From: Corythoichthys intestinalis
Taxonomy: Eukaryota > Chordata > Actinopteri > Syngnathiformes > Syngnathidae
Length of the DNA: 64,000 nucleotides
Direction of reading: 5' to 3'
Assembly (NCBI RefSeq): GCF_030265065.1
Contig: NC_080395.1
Span: 48,665,001-48,729,000 of the forward strand
This document shows, in pieces, positions 1 through 27,037 of the stretch. How positions within the stretch are numbered: the first letter of the stretch is position 1; every line of letters starts with the position of its first letter. The position numbers and the translations under genes are program-made. The notes under the pieces were generated by a model. The model did no database searches. It worked only from the letters and a program-made list of their open reading frames with translations, and was not told the DNA's origin.

Positions 1-902
1 GTCTACGCATCCATGTTACAACAAGAATGTTCATAATGCCAAATATGTCTGTGACCAAACTGCTCATGAAGCTAACATCACGTATAGATGAACAAGATGT
101 CTATGTCGGTCCGGTGCTCGCCTTTGTTGTGATTAATCATCCGAGAGGGAAAATGCTGCCTTAAAAGACGCGAAGAACACCGCTGTGCGAGGTTACGTAG
201 TTGCATTAAAGGGAATGTCATAACGTCTGCAAACAAATGGCATCATAGGCACAAATACCCGGACTCTGATTTGAGCGCCGAGTCCATACACCAACAGTGC
301 TGCCATCTTGGATGTGGTCACCCATTTATTTCATGTAGTTTGGGAGTTGACCAAGCTTTGAGGTGGCATTATCTACAGCACTCTGTACTTTTAGCAGCAC
401 TACAGATATTTGTTTGTACTAATGAATTTGCAAAACAATTTGAATTTATTTGTGTATGCATTTTTAAAGCAAGAACTATCAGTATTAGCAGTTATTTTGT
501 GAAGCATATTCTTGTCACACCAGAAAAAAACTATCCAAAATAATTTTATAATGTGATAAAAATGAATTCACAAAGTTTAATATTCTAAAATTAAGATTTT
601 CACACAGAAGGCACACGGGGCTGCGCCGATACCTGAACATGTTTGTTGCATGATAATGTAATGTTGTACCTTTCAAGTTGTACAGTTTCGGCGTAATTTG
701 TACAAGTGAGCACTGATTTTTAAATCTGTACGCCGTACGTTCAAAATCTGTGCGTTTTTCGTGCATTACGTTTTTTTTTTTTCTCCGTTCGGATTTTGTC
801 AACGTTTCGGCGATGCGCGTTACTATGCGTTACTACGTTGGTTGAATGACGCGTGAAAAGTCAGAGGCACTGAGAAAGAAGAGCGGGATCCCGACTATAG
901 CC
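1..902. other. Intergenic sequence, no gene recognised
   Basis: AT-rich sequence with short open frames only. Nothing reads as a conserved protein on either strand. It is probably old repeat-derived sequence, but I see no clear termini. Confidence 0.5.
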
Positions 903-1425
903 TACAAAGTACGCCGACATGATACTACGCTAGATCTCACATTTATATGAACTAGATGAGAAATGATACACTTGCCTACGGCGGTAAACAGCCGCCATCT
1001 TAAAGCAGTAGACTTCTCAGAAAGGCTCTGTTGTAGTGAACCTTCCTAGCGAACGGAAGTAACTTTCTATCCAAAATAGTAAATAAATTGGCAAAATCTT
1101 GACTGGAATCTTTAAATGATGAAACAGTTTTCAAACTTTCACATGTCAAAAGTAGACAGAAGGGAACTAATGCAAAAACGGGAGCAATATTAACTACTTT
1201 AACGGTTGATTCACAACATTAAATGACTTCCAAACATAGCAAAGGTTACCATGTTTTCTTTTTTTTAATGAAAAAAATAAATAAATAAAGGTAACAACAG
1301 TTAATTTGCCATGTAACTAATTACTCTTACATTCAGGTAACTGAGTTACTAACTCAATTACTTTTTGGGAGAAGTAATTAGTAACTGTAATGAATTACTT
1401 TTTTAAAGTAAGATTAACAACACTG
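903..1425. mobile_element. hAT-type nonautonomous element, fragment
   Basis: The stretch containing GCCGCCATCTTAAAGCAGT (about 991-1009) and the following ~280 bases matches 5930-6290, and more weakly 50985-51150, so this is a dispersed family. The right edge (about 1290-1425) has the repeated TAATTACT/AGTAACT pattern ending in CAACACTG, the inverse of the CAGTGTTG terminus common in fish hAT MITEs. The left terminus is not recognisable, so this is a partial copy. Confidence 0.55.
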
Positions 1426-1448
1426 GTCATAAAGATGCAGTCTGCAGA

Positions 1449-1580
1449 ATGAAAAGTGACGAAAGGGGAGATTTTGTTCTGCCAATTTGTTGCCGAACAC
1501 AATTTGCCTGCAACTATTGCTGATCACTTCTCAGAATTAGCAAAAGAAATGTTCCCTGACTCAAAGATTGCATCGGTAAG
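1449..1580 (+). pseudogene. hAT-like transposase-derived coding fragment
   Basis: A short open stretch reads QFVAEHNLPATIADHF and then KEMFPDSKIA. This wording is typical of the hAT/zinc-finger-like ORFs scattered in fish genomes. Only about 40 codons survive, with no start or downstream domain. An AATAAA-like signal near 1818 and the absence of introns could mean it is the tail of a retrocopy, but that is inference. Confidence 0.4.
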
Positions 1581-2162
1581 TTAATTTAATAAGTTGACCT
1601 TTTTTAAATTTATAAGTGGGCACACTAACGAACTACCTTCAAGTCAAACTGAATTGCGAGCTGAAGTGTCATGAAGTGCAGCCATCAAAAGACATGATAG
1701 AAATTGCCAAAAGTGCTACATACAATTATAACAAAAGTCACTGTAAAATTCTAGTAATCATGATGTAGCTGAAGATATTGTTCTTTGATTGCACCAGGTT
1801 ATATTTTACAATATTATCAATAAATTCATATTATTTTAAAAATTGAGTTTTATTTTTTTTTCATATTGCACGCTATATAAAACGTTGTAAGATTAGTCCC
1901 CATTTTGTAAGGGCATACGTTACTATTTGTAAGATTGCCAACGGCCTCGGGTTAACAGGTATGTGTAATGTAGAACTTTTTGGAAATTTTACATATTTGT
2001 TTATCTATTAAGGCAGTAGTATGCGTCCGTGCGTGATGGTTGCTGTGATCTGGCTTACAAAAACATGCTAAATTAGTGCATAATAACTCGGGGGGTGACG
2101 GGTGTTCACTTTGCATTAGTAAACGGACAAATCTGCCACATGCAAAATGGCGGACAAGCATA
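1581..2162. other. Intergenic sequence left of the ISL2EU element
   Basis: AT-rich sequence with no supported gene. The 3 bases ATA at 2160-2162 directly abut the terminal inverted repeat of the next element and are repeated at its far end. Confidence 0.4.
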
Positions 2163-2392
2163 GGACCAAGTCGGCGTGATGTCACGATGATGTTGCCTCG
2201 CATAGCAACGGGTCGCCATTTTGAAAAGGGGCCAAGCACAGGTAAACATCCATAGGAAACCATTGTGTGTAAGTCATATATTTCAGCTGTATTGTGCCTC
2301 TTTTTTCAGAAAAACGTCTTAAACATGACGTTTTGTTATCAAGAATAACTACCGACAGACGCCAGGAGGCGATACAATTTAAAATGAGCCTG

Positions 2393-3069
2393 TATTGGCT
2401 TTGAAATCTGCCCATACAAAGTCGCAGCTGATAGCTGGATGAACAATCCTAAGGAATGGCCTGCAGTGGAGTATGGAAACATATATAAATACCTCATAAA
2501 GTCACCCAGTAAGTTGACTTTTATCAATTAGGCGTTTTTGTTTTTAAACAAATGAAAATAAATAGGAAGGATATTTCATTTAGATGCAATCTGTTTTTCT
2601 CTGGGTTATTTAGCAGAGAAGCCATGGAAAACTATAAGTCCTTGGAGGCTCAATCATTTTTTTACATCTGGTTATGTTCCAGGCCATATGCATTTCACAC
2701 AGATACAGTTTCAGATGTACGTGTGCAATGCTACATATGGTGACCTTATCTATTGGTCACCAAAGTTCTGTGTAGTGAAACGTGTACATCGCAAAGACAA
2801 TTTCATTGCCAGCATGATAGACTGGGTTGAGGCTTTTTGGAGGAAGCACATCCACAGCAGACTCTTGGCCCCAGAAGAAAAAGAGAACGTTACGCCTGAC
2901 ACTTCCCAAATGGACCACACTTTATTGTGTGTGCAAAACTAACTCAGAAGAAGGGCCTATGGTGGGATGTGACTCATGCAATAACTGGTTTCACTTGCCA
3001 TGTTTGAAACTTAAAAGGCTGCCAAAAGCAAAGAAATGGTATTGCCAAGACTGCCGTAAAAAGAAATGA
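2393..3069 (+). pseudogene. ISL2EU accessory protein remnant: N-terminal exon, YqaJ nuclease end, PHD finger
   Basis: Three coding pieces survive. At about 2393-2512 an open exon reads NNPKEWPAVEYGNIYKYLIK before GTAAGT; this is the usual start of the SWIM/YqaJ proteins of ISL2EU elements. At about 2580-2890 the frame contains HFTQIQFQMYV and GDLIYWSPKF, the QxQ-type C-terminal block of YqaJ/lambda-exonuclease-like nucleases. From about 2897 to 3069 a frame shifted by one base encodes a PHD finger with C-x-C, CDSC, WFH, C and WYC-x2-C, then the stop. The SWIM finger and the front of the nuclease are missing, so the middle is deleted and one frameshift separates nuclease and PHD. Confidence 0.7.
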
Positions 3070-4827
3070 GCTTGTTTACATTTTGTTGTTTTTGCTTACA
3101 TATCTAAATATTTTTATGGTGTTTGCACTTTTTTTTAATGTACTTGTGTTCTACCTCATCTTTGTGCAATAAAATCTATACTTAGTTTTTATCTTGTTTT
3201 ATGAACCATTTCATTTACAAATAAGACAAGTAATAATAAGAATGGAGCTGTCGTGAACTGTTCAGAACTTTATTAATGTAAATTTAGAACAACAAAATAA
3301 TTTAAAAAATAGAGTAAATTTGCTGCAACAGTCAAAACAGACACCAAACTAAAATAATACATTTGAACAGTCAAAAATCCAGAAATTAAATGAGATTTTG
3401 AGTAAGAAACTAATAAAAATATTAAGAAAAAAAATGATCTCAGCTTAATGTTCATCATACACAATGCTGGGGCACGTTGCTCAAAATGGCACACACTCGC
3501 ACAATCTTATCGCAGTTCGATAAAGTGCAGCCCAGCGCTTCATCTTTCACATTCTGAACACAACAAATTGGCAGTGTACCTTTCAGAACATTAAATCTAT
3601 TTTCCATGAGGCCAATAACACGTTCGACTTGTATCCTCACGGAGGAAATTTTCCTTGATATCTCTACTTCCCTGGCGGATAGCTGTTTCTTACCTTTCAT
3701 AAATGCTGGAGTCAAAAGTTCACAGCTGCAATTAGTAGCAAAATCTGCAAGAAGGGTAAACCCCCGGTCAGCAAGTATTTGGTCACCAGGCATGTGATAC
3801 TTGGAATCAATAAAGCCAGACTCGCGAACTATCTGCACATCAGAAGCCCTCCCACCCCAACAACTAGACAAAAATGTGACAGTTCCTAATGGGTTGCAAG
3901 CAACAAATACTTTTAACAGTGCAATGTTTTTTGTAGCTACTGTAGCACTGAGCTCTGGCTAGCAGGTTCTTTGGCGATTCAATGAAGATCTCAAAGCAGT
4001 CAACAATTGTGGTTAGTCTAGGAAATTTACCACGGAAAACAGGTGGGTTGATGTCATGAATATTTTCCCTGTCAGGCCATTTAATCATGAAACCAAGATT
4101 TTCATTCACCAAGTCTATCCAGCGCCAGAAACAATTAATAGCAGTCGTTTTGGGAAGTCCTTTCAAAAATGCAATTAATTAAAATGACAAATTGTGCCTC
4201 AGTTTCACCAAAGTTAAGAAGAGTTGCTCTTGCAGTGGTATACTTGATTTGTTTGTGCTGTTGTTGCCCACAAACTGGCATAAAAACATGAAGATTTTCA
4301 TGAATGTGGCCCACTTGATTCCTGTCATCATTTGGCATTTTTCATCATTTCCTTCCACAGACTCTGAACACATTTGTTTCTTTCAGGAGTTTTTCAAGGT
4401 AAGCAACTTGCTGAAGAGCATTGTCCCGTTCTGTTCGCAAATTCTGGATTTCCTCATAAAACTGGGCTCGCTCAGTGGTCGACATTGGCGCATCAGCTAC
4501 CATCTCCTTTTCTTGATCAAAACTGTCATTTGTTGTTTCTACAATCTTCTCGCTTTCTTGGCTTACAGTGCCACTTGCACACTCCTGAGACACAGACTTA
4601 CTAGTACAATCAAGAGAATTTTCAAGATTTATGGCAACTCTGGCAGGTGATGAATCCGTTTGATCTTGAGGAGCCACACTGGGAGGCGATTCCGTTTCAT
4701 TCAAAGTGGTCGATGGGCAGGCTTTGAATGATGCTCTATGGCGGCGCATCAAGGGCTGAAATCCGCCAGGAACTGTAATGCATTAAGAAATAAAATAAAA
4801 TTACTTCACAATCCTGTATAACTTTAA

Positions 4828-5400
4828 CCCTTTAACACCGAACGTGTCGAATGCGACACGTTTACGCATATCATCTTTGAAGCCTCGTAACGCTGTAATT
4901 ACGTCACCCACGTGCCTCTACCTAACCTCACAAAGAGATATCCTCCAAACCCCTTTTATTTCTCACTTTTTTGCACTGTATATAACATGTTTTGAACATA
5001 GTATGTGTGAAGGCCAAAAACGCCTATGACCATAGCTGTTGTTTGTGCTGAATTGTCAAACATAAAACTATTCAATCTTATTTTTTTCTACTGAATGTTT
5101 ATCCTAGCAAGTTAAATAAATATTATCAAGCTTCAAAACGGTTGGTCGAGCATGTTTGGTTGTCAGTGGGACTTCAACATTACAAATTTTGAAAAAAGAT
5201 TTTGGGATTTTCTTGTCTTTTTGGGTCCAAAATGTGGATTAAAGTTGGTCAGTGAAGAAAACAACAGTTTGGACATGAAGTTCAAGGTATCCTGAAAAAA
5301 GGGACCCAACTTGGCCATTGTGAACAGTTTTTTCTTTGAAATATAAAGGCAACATCAAAGGCATGCAAATTCGGCCAAAATAGGCTTAGGTGTTAAAAGG
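4828..5400. mobile_element. piggyBac-like MITE
   Basis: TTAA at 4824-4827 and 5401-5404 flank a 573-bp unit starting CCCTTTAACACC and ending GGTGTTAAAAGG, an imperfect inverted repeat. TTAA duplications with CC-type ends are characteristic of piggyBac. There is no coding capacity. It lies inside the ISL2EU element, between the THAP and coiled-coil parts of its transposase. Confidence 0.8.
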
Positions 5401-5410
5401 TTAATGCATA

Positions 5411-5616
5411 GGCTTGCCACCTGCCCCTTAAAATAAAGAAGAGTTATGAATTGGGAATTAAAATTTGCGTTCCGTATTGAACCAAGATGGAATATTTTTA
5501 AATAGATGCATTTCTATGCATTTTAGGAGTTGGGATGTCCCTTTTTTTCATGCCTACACGGGTTTGGGCGAGAGGGGGGGGCGTCCCTTATTTCTATTTC
5601 TGAAAGGTGGCAAGCC
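5411..5616. mobile_element. Short MITE with 12-bp inverted ends
   Basis: The left end GGCTTGCCACCT and the right end AGGTGGCAAGCC are exact inverted repeats around about 180 bp of noncoding sequence. TA lies just outside both ends, which suggests a Tc1/mariner-type TA duplication. It sits 10 bp right of the piggyBac-like MITE and inside the ISL2EU element. Confidence 0.55.
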
Positions 5617-5639
5617 TATATGCATGATATAGTAATCGT

Positions 5640-6577
5640 TAGAGGTGTGCAAAATTTCCGATTCTTAGATTATTCGCGATTCGGCCGTGGAAGATTCGAG
5701 AACGATTCACAAACATCCAAATTCCGATTATTGAAATATGCCAAGTAAAGCGGAAGTACAACACACTCAGCGCGCCGCGCGGGCTTCGGGACGGAATGGA
5801 GCGGGAGTAGCTAAACATTATGCTTCTCATTAACCGGCCCCTCGGGTAATGCCAACGCTCAACTCACGGCTCTAGCTCAACTCATGCCACGAGATAAAAA
5901 AACACAACAACATACCTGCCTGCTGCTGAAAAGCTGCTACAAGTACAGCTAAGCTACATAATGTTACGGTAGATATCATTTATATAGGACTAGATGGATT
6001 ATAGACTCGGTAGCGGTAGCAGCACATCTGCAAAAAGCTAGATGCGGGCTTTAGTAAACGGCCGCCATCTTAAAGCAGTAAACTTCCCTGCAATGCTGTT
6101 GTAGCGAACCTTCCAAGCAAACCTAATTAACTTTTTATCTAAAATACTCCTAAATCGGTAAAATATTGACTTGAATCTATCTTTAAAATAGTTTAAAAAC
6201 TTTCACATGTCAAAAGTAGACAAAAGGGAAATTATGGAATAACGGGAGCAATTTTAACAACTTTAACGGTTGATTCACAACATTAAATTAATTGAATGTA
6301 GTTTAAAGCTGCTGATACAGAATGGGGACTGGAGTTTTTTTTATTTAATGTTATTTTTGTATATTTGTTTACTGCTATATGTTAACTTAATACTGAAATA
6401 GTAGTTTGGTTTAGCCTGAGAGTATTTTTGAACAATTTTGGAACAAATGTACAAAATTTTATTTTAAAAAAAAAAAAAAAAGGAGGGGGTGCATCAATAA
6501 TCGTTTTATAATCGAATCGGAGCCTCTGAATCGTAATCGTAATCGAATCGTTAGGTGCCCAAAGATTCCCAGCTCTA
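5640..6577. mobile_element. hAT nonautonomous element
   Basis: An exact 8-bp direct repeat GTAATCGT (5632-5639 and 6578-6585) flanks a 938-bp unit whose ends, TAGAGGTGTGC and GCCCAAAGATTCCCAGCTCTA, are imperfect inverted repeats. Eight-base duplications define hAT insertions. The interior (about 5930-6290) matches 903-1270. No transposase is encoded. It is nested inside the ISL2EU element. Confidence 0.8.
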
Positions 6578-7200
6578 GTAATCGTGTACCTGTTTGAGAT
6601 CTCCGTGATGCTCTCTCAAATCATGCCACCTTACACAAAGAGCCAGTACTGGATTTATCTTCTTTCTTTTGGAAGATGGAGGGTACATAATCTGGGTGGC
6701 TCTCCATGTTGACCTTAGCACCTAGAAAAAACATGACGATTTTTAATTTGGGACCACCAGGCCAATAACATACCGATTGACTTGGGGCAAACAAAATCGA
6801 TTTAAGTTTACTCACCAGTAATAAAATGAAGGCTGCAAACGTAAACGTGCCTGGATTTAGGTTGCCACAGGCAAGAATGGTCCACGGAACCATCTTCTCT
6901 TACTGTTTATCGAGTAATGGCTTTCAACCATTTAGTCCTCCTTTTCTTCTTGCGAGGAAGAATAAAGAACTTTAAATGCGGCTCCGAACTCTTCCTTGTG
7001 TGACATTCCTTGTGTGACAACCTGCAACACAGCAACTTCTTCCCATTCTGACAGACAAAAAAGACCGCAAAAAAGAAAGTCCAGCACGTTTGTATTAGAA
7101 TGCATTACAGAGCACCCGTCTTTTGGCCTCTTTTCAATATGGCGACGCTATCTTTTGGCTGGTGACGTCATAAATCCCCGGATGTGCGACTTGGTCCATA

Positions 7201-9207
7201 CACAAATATGGGCAGCACCAGCTCGTTCACATTCTTTTAGCCAAGATAACTTTCTTTTCTAGTTCTGATGCAGCGGTTAAGTTATCAGTTTTAATGGAAA
7301 GGTGTCGAAGATGGTGTGCATGTAAATGGTAGTGATTTAGCGCTCCTCCCGAGGTAGGTTTTCCTTTCCTGAATGTATCAAAATCAATAAAATTGTTCTA
7401 ACTTCATAATGGTGTATTTGTCATAGCCCAAATTAGTACTTTTCCGATCGGATTAAGGCTCACTGTCTGCTCCTTTTCGCCTGATGTACTGTATTTTATT
7501 CTCAAAATGGACTACAATGGTCAAAAGCTGACAAACGCTCGCTCCCATTATTATAACATTATGCTGTATATGTGCACTAATTTCTGGGCAATGTACTAGT
7601 ACACTACCAATGTCAGTTGGCCCTGGGGTGATTTAAAAAAACAAGAATCAATTATACTTGTAGAAGTGGTCGTACTGCTGTGTCTACTGTAGAGGGCGCC
7701 TAGTGCATGGTTTTCAATGTTCAAAGCACATGCGCTAATGAGGCTTTTACCAGCTGTTCAGCGGATCCGCTGCTATTCTTTATTGCGTTATTCTTGATTA
7801 ATTTATGCACATTTTCATGTCGTTTCTTTTTCACCAGAGTAGACTTCCATTGATTTTATATCTGTACATAACAGACACCTATTAATGTCAGTGCATGAGA
7901 CACGCGAGAAAAAAAGAAAGAAAAGCATAAATTAGCCGGTAGCCAGACTTGAAGGATTTTGCGCCACCAAAAATCAATATTTAAAAAATATACATTGACT
8001 CCCAGCCATTTTTCACAATACATCCTTATCTGGACCTGCCATTCTCGATGTTTGCCTCACAATTCAATCGCCACAATATTCAATGCCTTCATGAACACAG
8101 AACGTACCAAAAGAAAGATTAAAAAAAAAAAAAAAACGATCACAAAAACCTTTATTCTTGCTCTTGTCCGTTCTTTAATTATCGGCAGTAGAACATGAAG
8201 TTTGCGGAAAAGCATGACTTCAGGACAAAAGTCAGAAAAAAGAAGCTTATTTGGATAAGACATATTTCAAGGAGCTCGGATGGAACTTAGGGGGATGCTG
8301 TGGGTGCGACCGCACCTGATCCCAGGCTTCTTAGGGTTTGCAGACGTTAAGTGGACATGGTTGGGCAAGGGGAAGGTCTAACAGAAAGTTAAGATGATAC
8401 ACGATCTGTAATACAGTGTTTTAAGTGAGAAAAATTCTCTGCCAGCCGCCACCCCAACTTGACTGGTTGTCTGGAGGGGCCCACAAAATAATTTCCACTT
8501 GACCCACTCTAAACACACACACAAGGCGATCGTCTTGAGGAGCCTGAAAAAAAAGTGTGAAAGAGCCCGCAAATAATCGTCCACTGGCACCCTCCTGCCC
8601 TCACTGATTTCAAGCATCACCTTGACACTAATATTTGTTGCTTTTGTGCCACATACTGTATCTAAACAATGCTTTCCTACTATATCACAATATAGTGAAA
8701 CACAAAAAATTGACATATAATCATTGTTTACAAATATAACACCAAATCGTTAATAATATGGTGTCAAATAGTGGTGTTATCCATTATATTATAGTATAAT
8801 TATTCACATTAGGAAGTCCACTAGATGAGTTGGCATTGAACAACATCCACGTGTACATTATTTGGATGCGTTTGTGCGTGCATGAACATGAGTGTACGAG
8901 AATAAACTTGGGGGGGGGGGGGGGGGTCGTTATATTACGTAGTCTATACCCGTATAAGCTTTGTATACCCTTCAAGGATTGCGACGATGCCAATTGAGAA
9001 ACATGAAAACAAAAAAATCTGAATTTTCATGCTCTGCATAGTAGTAGTCCCCCCCACTATTATACCACGCCCAAGAAAGTAATTAAACCCCTGTTACCCA
9101 ACTATTTTTTTCTTCACTATATCTTCTATGTACAATGTTCAATTTCTTATCTCCTTGCAAAGACCATTGACCCTAATAAATAACAAAACAATAACTGATT
9201 AATGTTT
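7201..9207. other. Intergenic sequence downstream of slc12a1
   Basis: No protein-coding signal is recognised on either strand. There is a run of 17 G at 8910-8926 and several A/T homopolymers. In mammals DUT follows SLC12A1; no dUTPase motif is visible here. Confidence 0.5.
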
Positions 9208-9213
9208 TTTATT
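9208..9213 (-). terminator. slc12a1: Candidate poly(A) signal of slc12a1
   Basis: TTTATT on plus is AATAAA on minus, about 565 bp beyond the slc12a1 stop codon. A second candidate lies near 9460. The choice between them cannot be made from sequence alone. Confidence 0.35.
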
Positions 9214-9777
9214 TTTAAATGATTTGTTTTTACACAATTACACATATACACATATACTTAAATAAAAAGTCAATACATTGCAAACATTCAGAATGATTAT
9301 GAAACAATGTTCATCTGAACAAAACGTTAAATACATCTAAAAACCACGGAGTGGATAAACAACATAAGATAACATTTGACTTTCTTTTCAAACATAAGTT
9401 TTTTTTCTCTCATTATCATTGTCCAAAAAATATACCATTAAATCATTAATAAACATTTTTTTTATTCCAAAAATATTGATTAATGAGTTCCAACATCCTA
9501 CTATGTACATTTACAGTATTTCACAGTAACAGTTCCCAGGTCTTCTGTACCTGTCTGTACATTTTATTCATAGGGAGCTGACTGTGGTTGAAGGATGTGT
9601 GATGTGTACATCTTATGCATCTAAAACAATCCATAAGTGTCCGTTATGCAATGGTGACCTCAAAAAGGTGCAGACAAATGTTTCCCTGTAGTAAGATGAG
9701 TGTGTCTCATTGCTAATGAGTAGAGTAACTCCAGCTCAACCATTGTTTCCAAGAGAACAGACCAGGTTGTGATGTTC
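9214..9777 (-). other. slc12a1: Probable 3' UTR of slc12a1
   Basis: AT-rich sequence without coding signal, directly following the stop codon and ending at a candidate poly(A) signal. Confidence 0.45.
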
Positions 9778-25246
<15,469 letters not shown>

Positions 25247-25446
25247 CGGGATTGTTTAAGGAGCTCGTTGGGTTTAGAGAGTCAAGGGTAAACCACCTGT
25301 GTTGGCTTAATGTCTTGAAGCATCCAAGTATGTTTATGAACAAAAGAGCAATGCGGCAACTGATTTATCGACATTTAACTCTTGAATCAAAGTTCTCGTT
25401 AGAGCGTCTTCTTGTCAACAGACTTGATTGGTCTTTGACACATCCC

Positions 25447-25454
25447 CTTTTATA
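25447..25454 (-). promoter_or_regulatory. slc12a1: TATA box of slc12a1
   Basis: TATAAAAG on minus, about 200 bp upstream of the start codon. This predicts transcription starting near 25420 and a 5' UTR of about 175 nt. Confidence 0.65.
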
Positions 25455-25572
25455 CCCTACACCTCAGGGTCACACACCAGCTATTCCAGCTATTGGCCAA
25501 CTCTTAGGATCAACCCTCAGAAAACCGACCGACGGGTGTCAAATATGTCCTTGCTCCATCACAAAGGCATTG

Positions 25573-25585
25573 CTTAACGATTAAC
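25573..25585 (-). promoter_or_regulatory. slc12a1: HNF1-like site upstream of slc12a1
   Basis: On minus, GTTAATCGTTAAG matches the palindromic HNF1 consensus GTTAATNATTAAC at 10 of 12 defined bases. It lies about 120 bp upstream of the TATA box. HNF1 sites are known in mammalian NKCC2 promoters, so the position fits a kidney-specific promoter. Confidence 0.45.
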
Positions 25586-25589
25586 CAAG

Positions 25590-27035
25590 TCGTAAACGCC
25601 AAATGAGAGATAAAGGAGCTCATTGCCAGCGCTCCAGAGAATTGATTACTAATATTATTGTCTGAAGTGCAGGTAACAGCACATGTTGTTCATTGGTGGC
25701 ACTTTATGACACTATGGGTATTTCCTTTGACCAAATCTTCAGATGAATCACCTCAATGGAAGTTCCCATTGAGAAAGCTCACCTAACTCAGCAGCAGAGA
25801 TGAACAGACAAATAAGACGAAACACATGCAAAAAAATGTTTTTTAAAAGTCACTTTAATAGTGAGTCTGTTGAAGTCATACAATTGTGGAAATCAGTGCT
25901 ATTTATCATCGTGCACTTTGCAGGAAAGTCTTTGAAGGGAAATTGTTGGATACACTTGACGTGAAGAAATGGCCATAAAATGAGAGTTAATGTGAGACCA
26001 TGAATTACAGGAACATGCCCAAGGCACTTCTTTAGAGCCACATGACTCCTGAATTGCCTTTCAAATACTTTTTAACAAGTAAACTTCCTTATTACTGACG
26101 CGCACTGTGATTTATGCATCAGTGAAAGGCTGGCTAATGACTCCCAATCTGACCTTGAGGCTGCTTTGCTGAGAAGTAGTAGTCCAGAATATGTTTTTTT
26201 GTGTACAGATGGAAAGGAAGCAATCTCCGGCGCAACACTTATCACAATTAGAACACAGTGGTTGTAACCATTTTCTTCAGGAATTGTACCGAATGAGTCA
26301 TGCTGAATAGAGACAAAATTTTCCACAGTGGTATCCAGGTACTGAATTGTTATCTTTGTTTCAAGTTCAGTCAGGAGGAAGCACATAACTTTGACTTGTG
26401 GTGAAATAAAAAAGGACTGCAGTATTTTTACATGGACACACCTGCTCCCTCCATCTGGATGTAAACATCCTTCAAAATGGCAGGACCCCTCAACTTTTTT
26501 ATCGGACTTAATTTGCAGTCTGCAGGTCACCTCAAACAACTGTATAGCCCATTAAGTACTTAGCAGTGAGAGTGAGCACTCCAAATTGTACGGCCTGCAA
26601 CAGCTCGGGCAGGAAATCTTCATTATATTATTAAAAGTGCCCAGGAGATGGAACTCTGCAGCCTTTTCGAAAAGATGCCCATTTTCACACCAATGTGAAC
26701 AAGTACAAAAAGTACAAAGAACATTGCTGAGAGTAAATATCAAATATCATGTCAAATATGAATGCAGTCAGTACAGGTTCTCATTGAGCCTAGCGGAATG
26801 TCCCAATTGACCCCCTGAATTGGTGTTCCATCTGGATTTGGTGATCCCAGTGCAAAAGGACTGTAACCGAACTACAGTACCTTGAAATTCGAGCTTATCT
26901 TATTCAATGTTATCTATAATTAATGAGTGATCATTTCCAGCCAACCCAGTTAGAATTTAGTTTTTTTTTTCTGTGACTATGCTTTTAAATCCAAACGCCC
27001 ATATTGCAAATTTTTGTGTTTTCTACTAATATGAA
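25590..27035. other. Intergenic sequence upstream of slc12a1
   Basis: No conserved coding signal. The longest frame (26072-26539, minus, 155 codons) has no recognisable domain and no splice context. Confidence 0.45.
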
Positions 27036-27037
27036 TA

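Larger units (their letters stand above)
3455..7046 (-). pseudogene. ISL2EU transposase: THAP finger, coiled coil, DDE_Tnp_4 nuclease
   Basis: Read on minus. The start at 7046 gives MGRSCCVAGCHTRN, a THAP C2 start, followed in other frames by LKFFILPRKKKRRTKWLKAI, VCSLHFITG and HPDYVPSIF down to about 6620, the expected order of a THAP DNA-binding domain. After the nested MITEs, 4752-4345 encodes a Ser/Glu-rich stretch and a coiled coil (about RAQFYEEIQNLRTERDNALQ). At 4373-4179 there is an HTH_Tnp_4-like block (TGIKWATFM, LRHNLSF). 4166-3455 holds the DDE_Tnp_4 core with Asp in TIVDCFEIF, Asp in GRASDVQIV, ADRGF, and Glu in QVERVIG. All three acidic residues are present. I count at least three frameshifts or stops, including one extra A after CTVK near 3914. 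Confidence 0.75.
2163..7197. mobile_element. ISL2EU-type (PIF/Harbinger) DNA transposon with three nested MITEs
   Basis: The ends are inverted repeats. From 2163 inward: GGACCAAGTCG, TGATGTCAC, then GTCGCCATTTTGAAAAGGGG to about 2245. The complement of 7197 inward reads GGACCAAGTCG, TGACGTCAC, GTCGCCATATTGAAAAGAGG. ATA lies immediately outside both ends (2160-2162, 7198-7200), a plausible short target-site duplication. Two genes converge inside: a YqaJ/PHD gene on plus and a THAP-DDE transposase on minus, which is the gene pair I know from ISL2EU elements. Insertions at 4828-5400, 5411-5616 and 5640-6577 account for about 1.7 kb of its length. Both genes have frame breaks, so the copy should be inactive. 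Confidence 0.8.

Noticed and set aside
1-9200. dut gene, expected next to SLC12A1 in mammals
   Set aside because: No dUTPase motif was found on either strand in this stretch.
26072-26539. 155-codon minus-strand frame as a gene
   Set aside because: No recognisable domain, no splice or promoter context, and composition like surrounding noncoding sequence.
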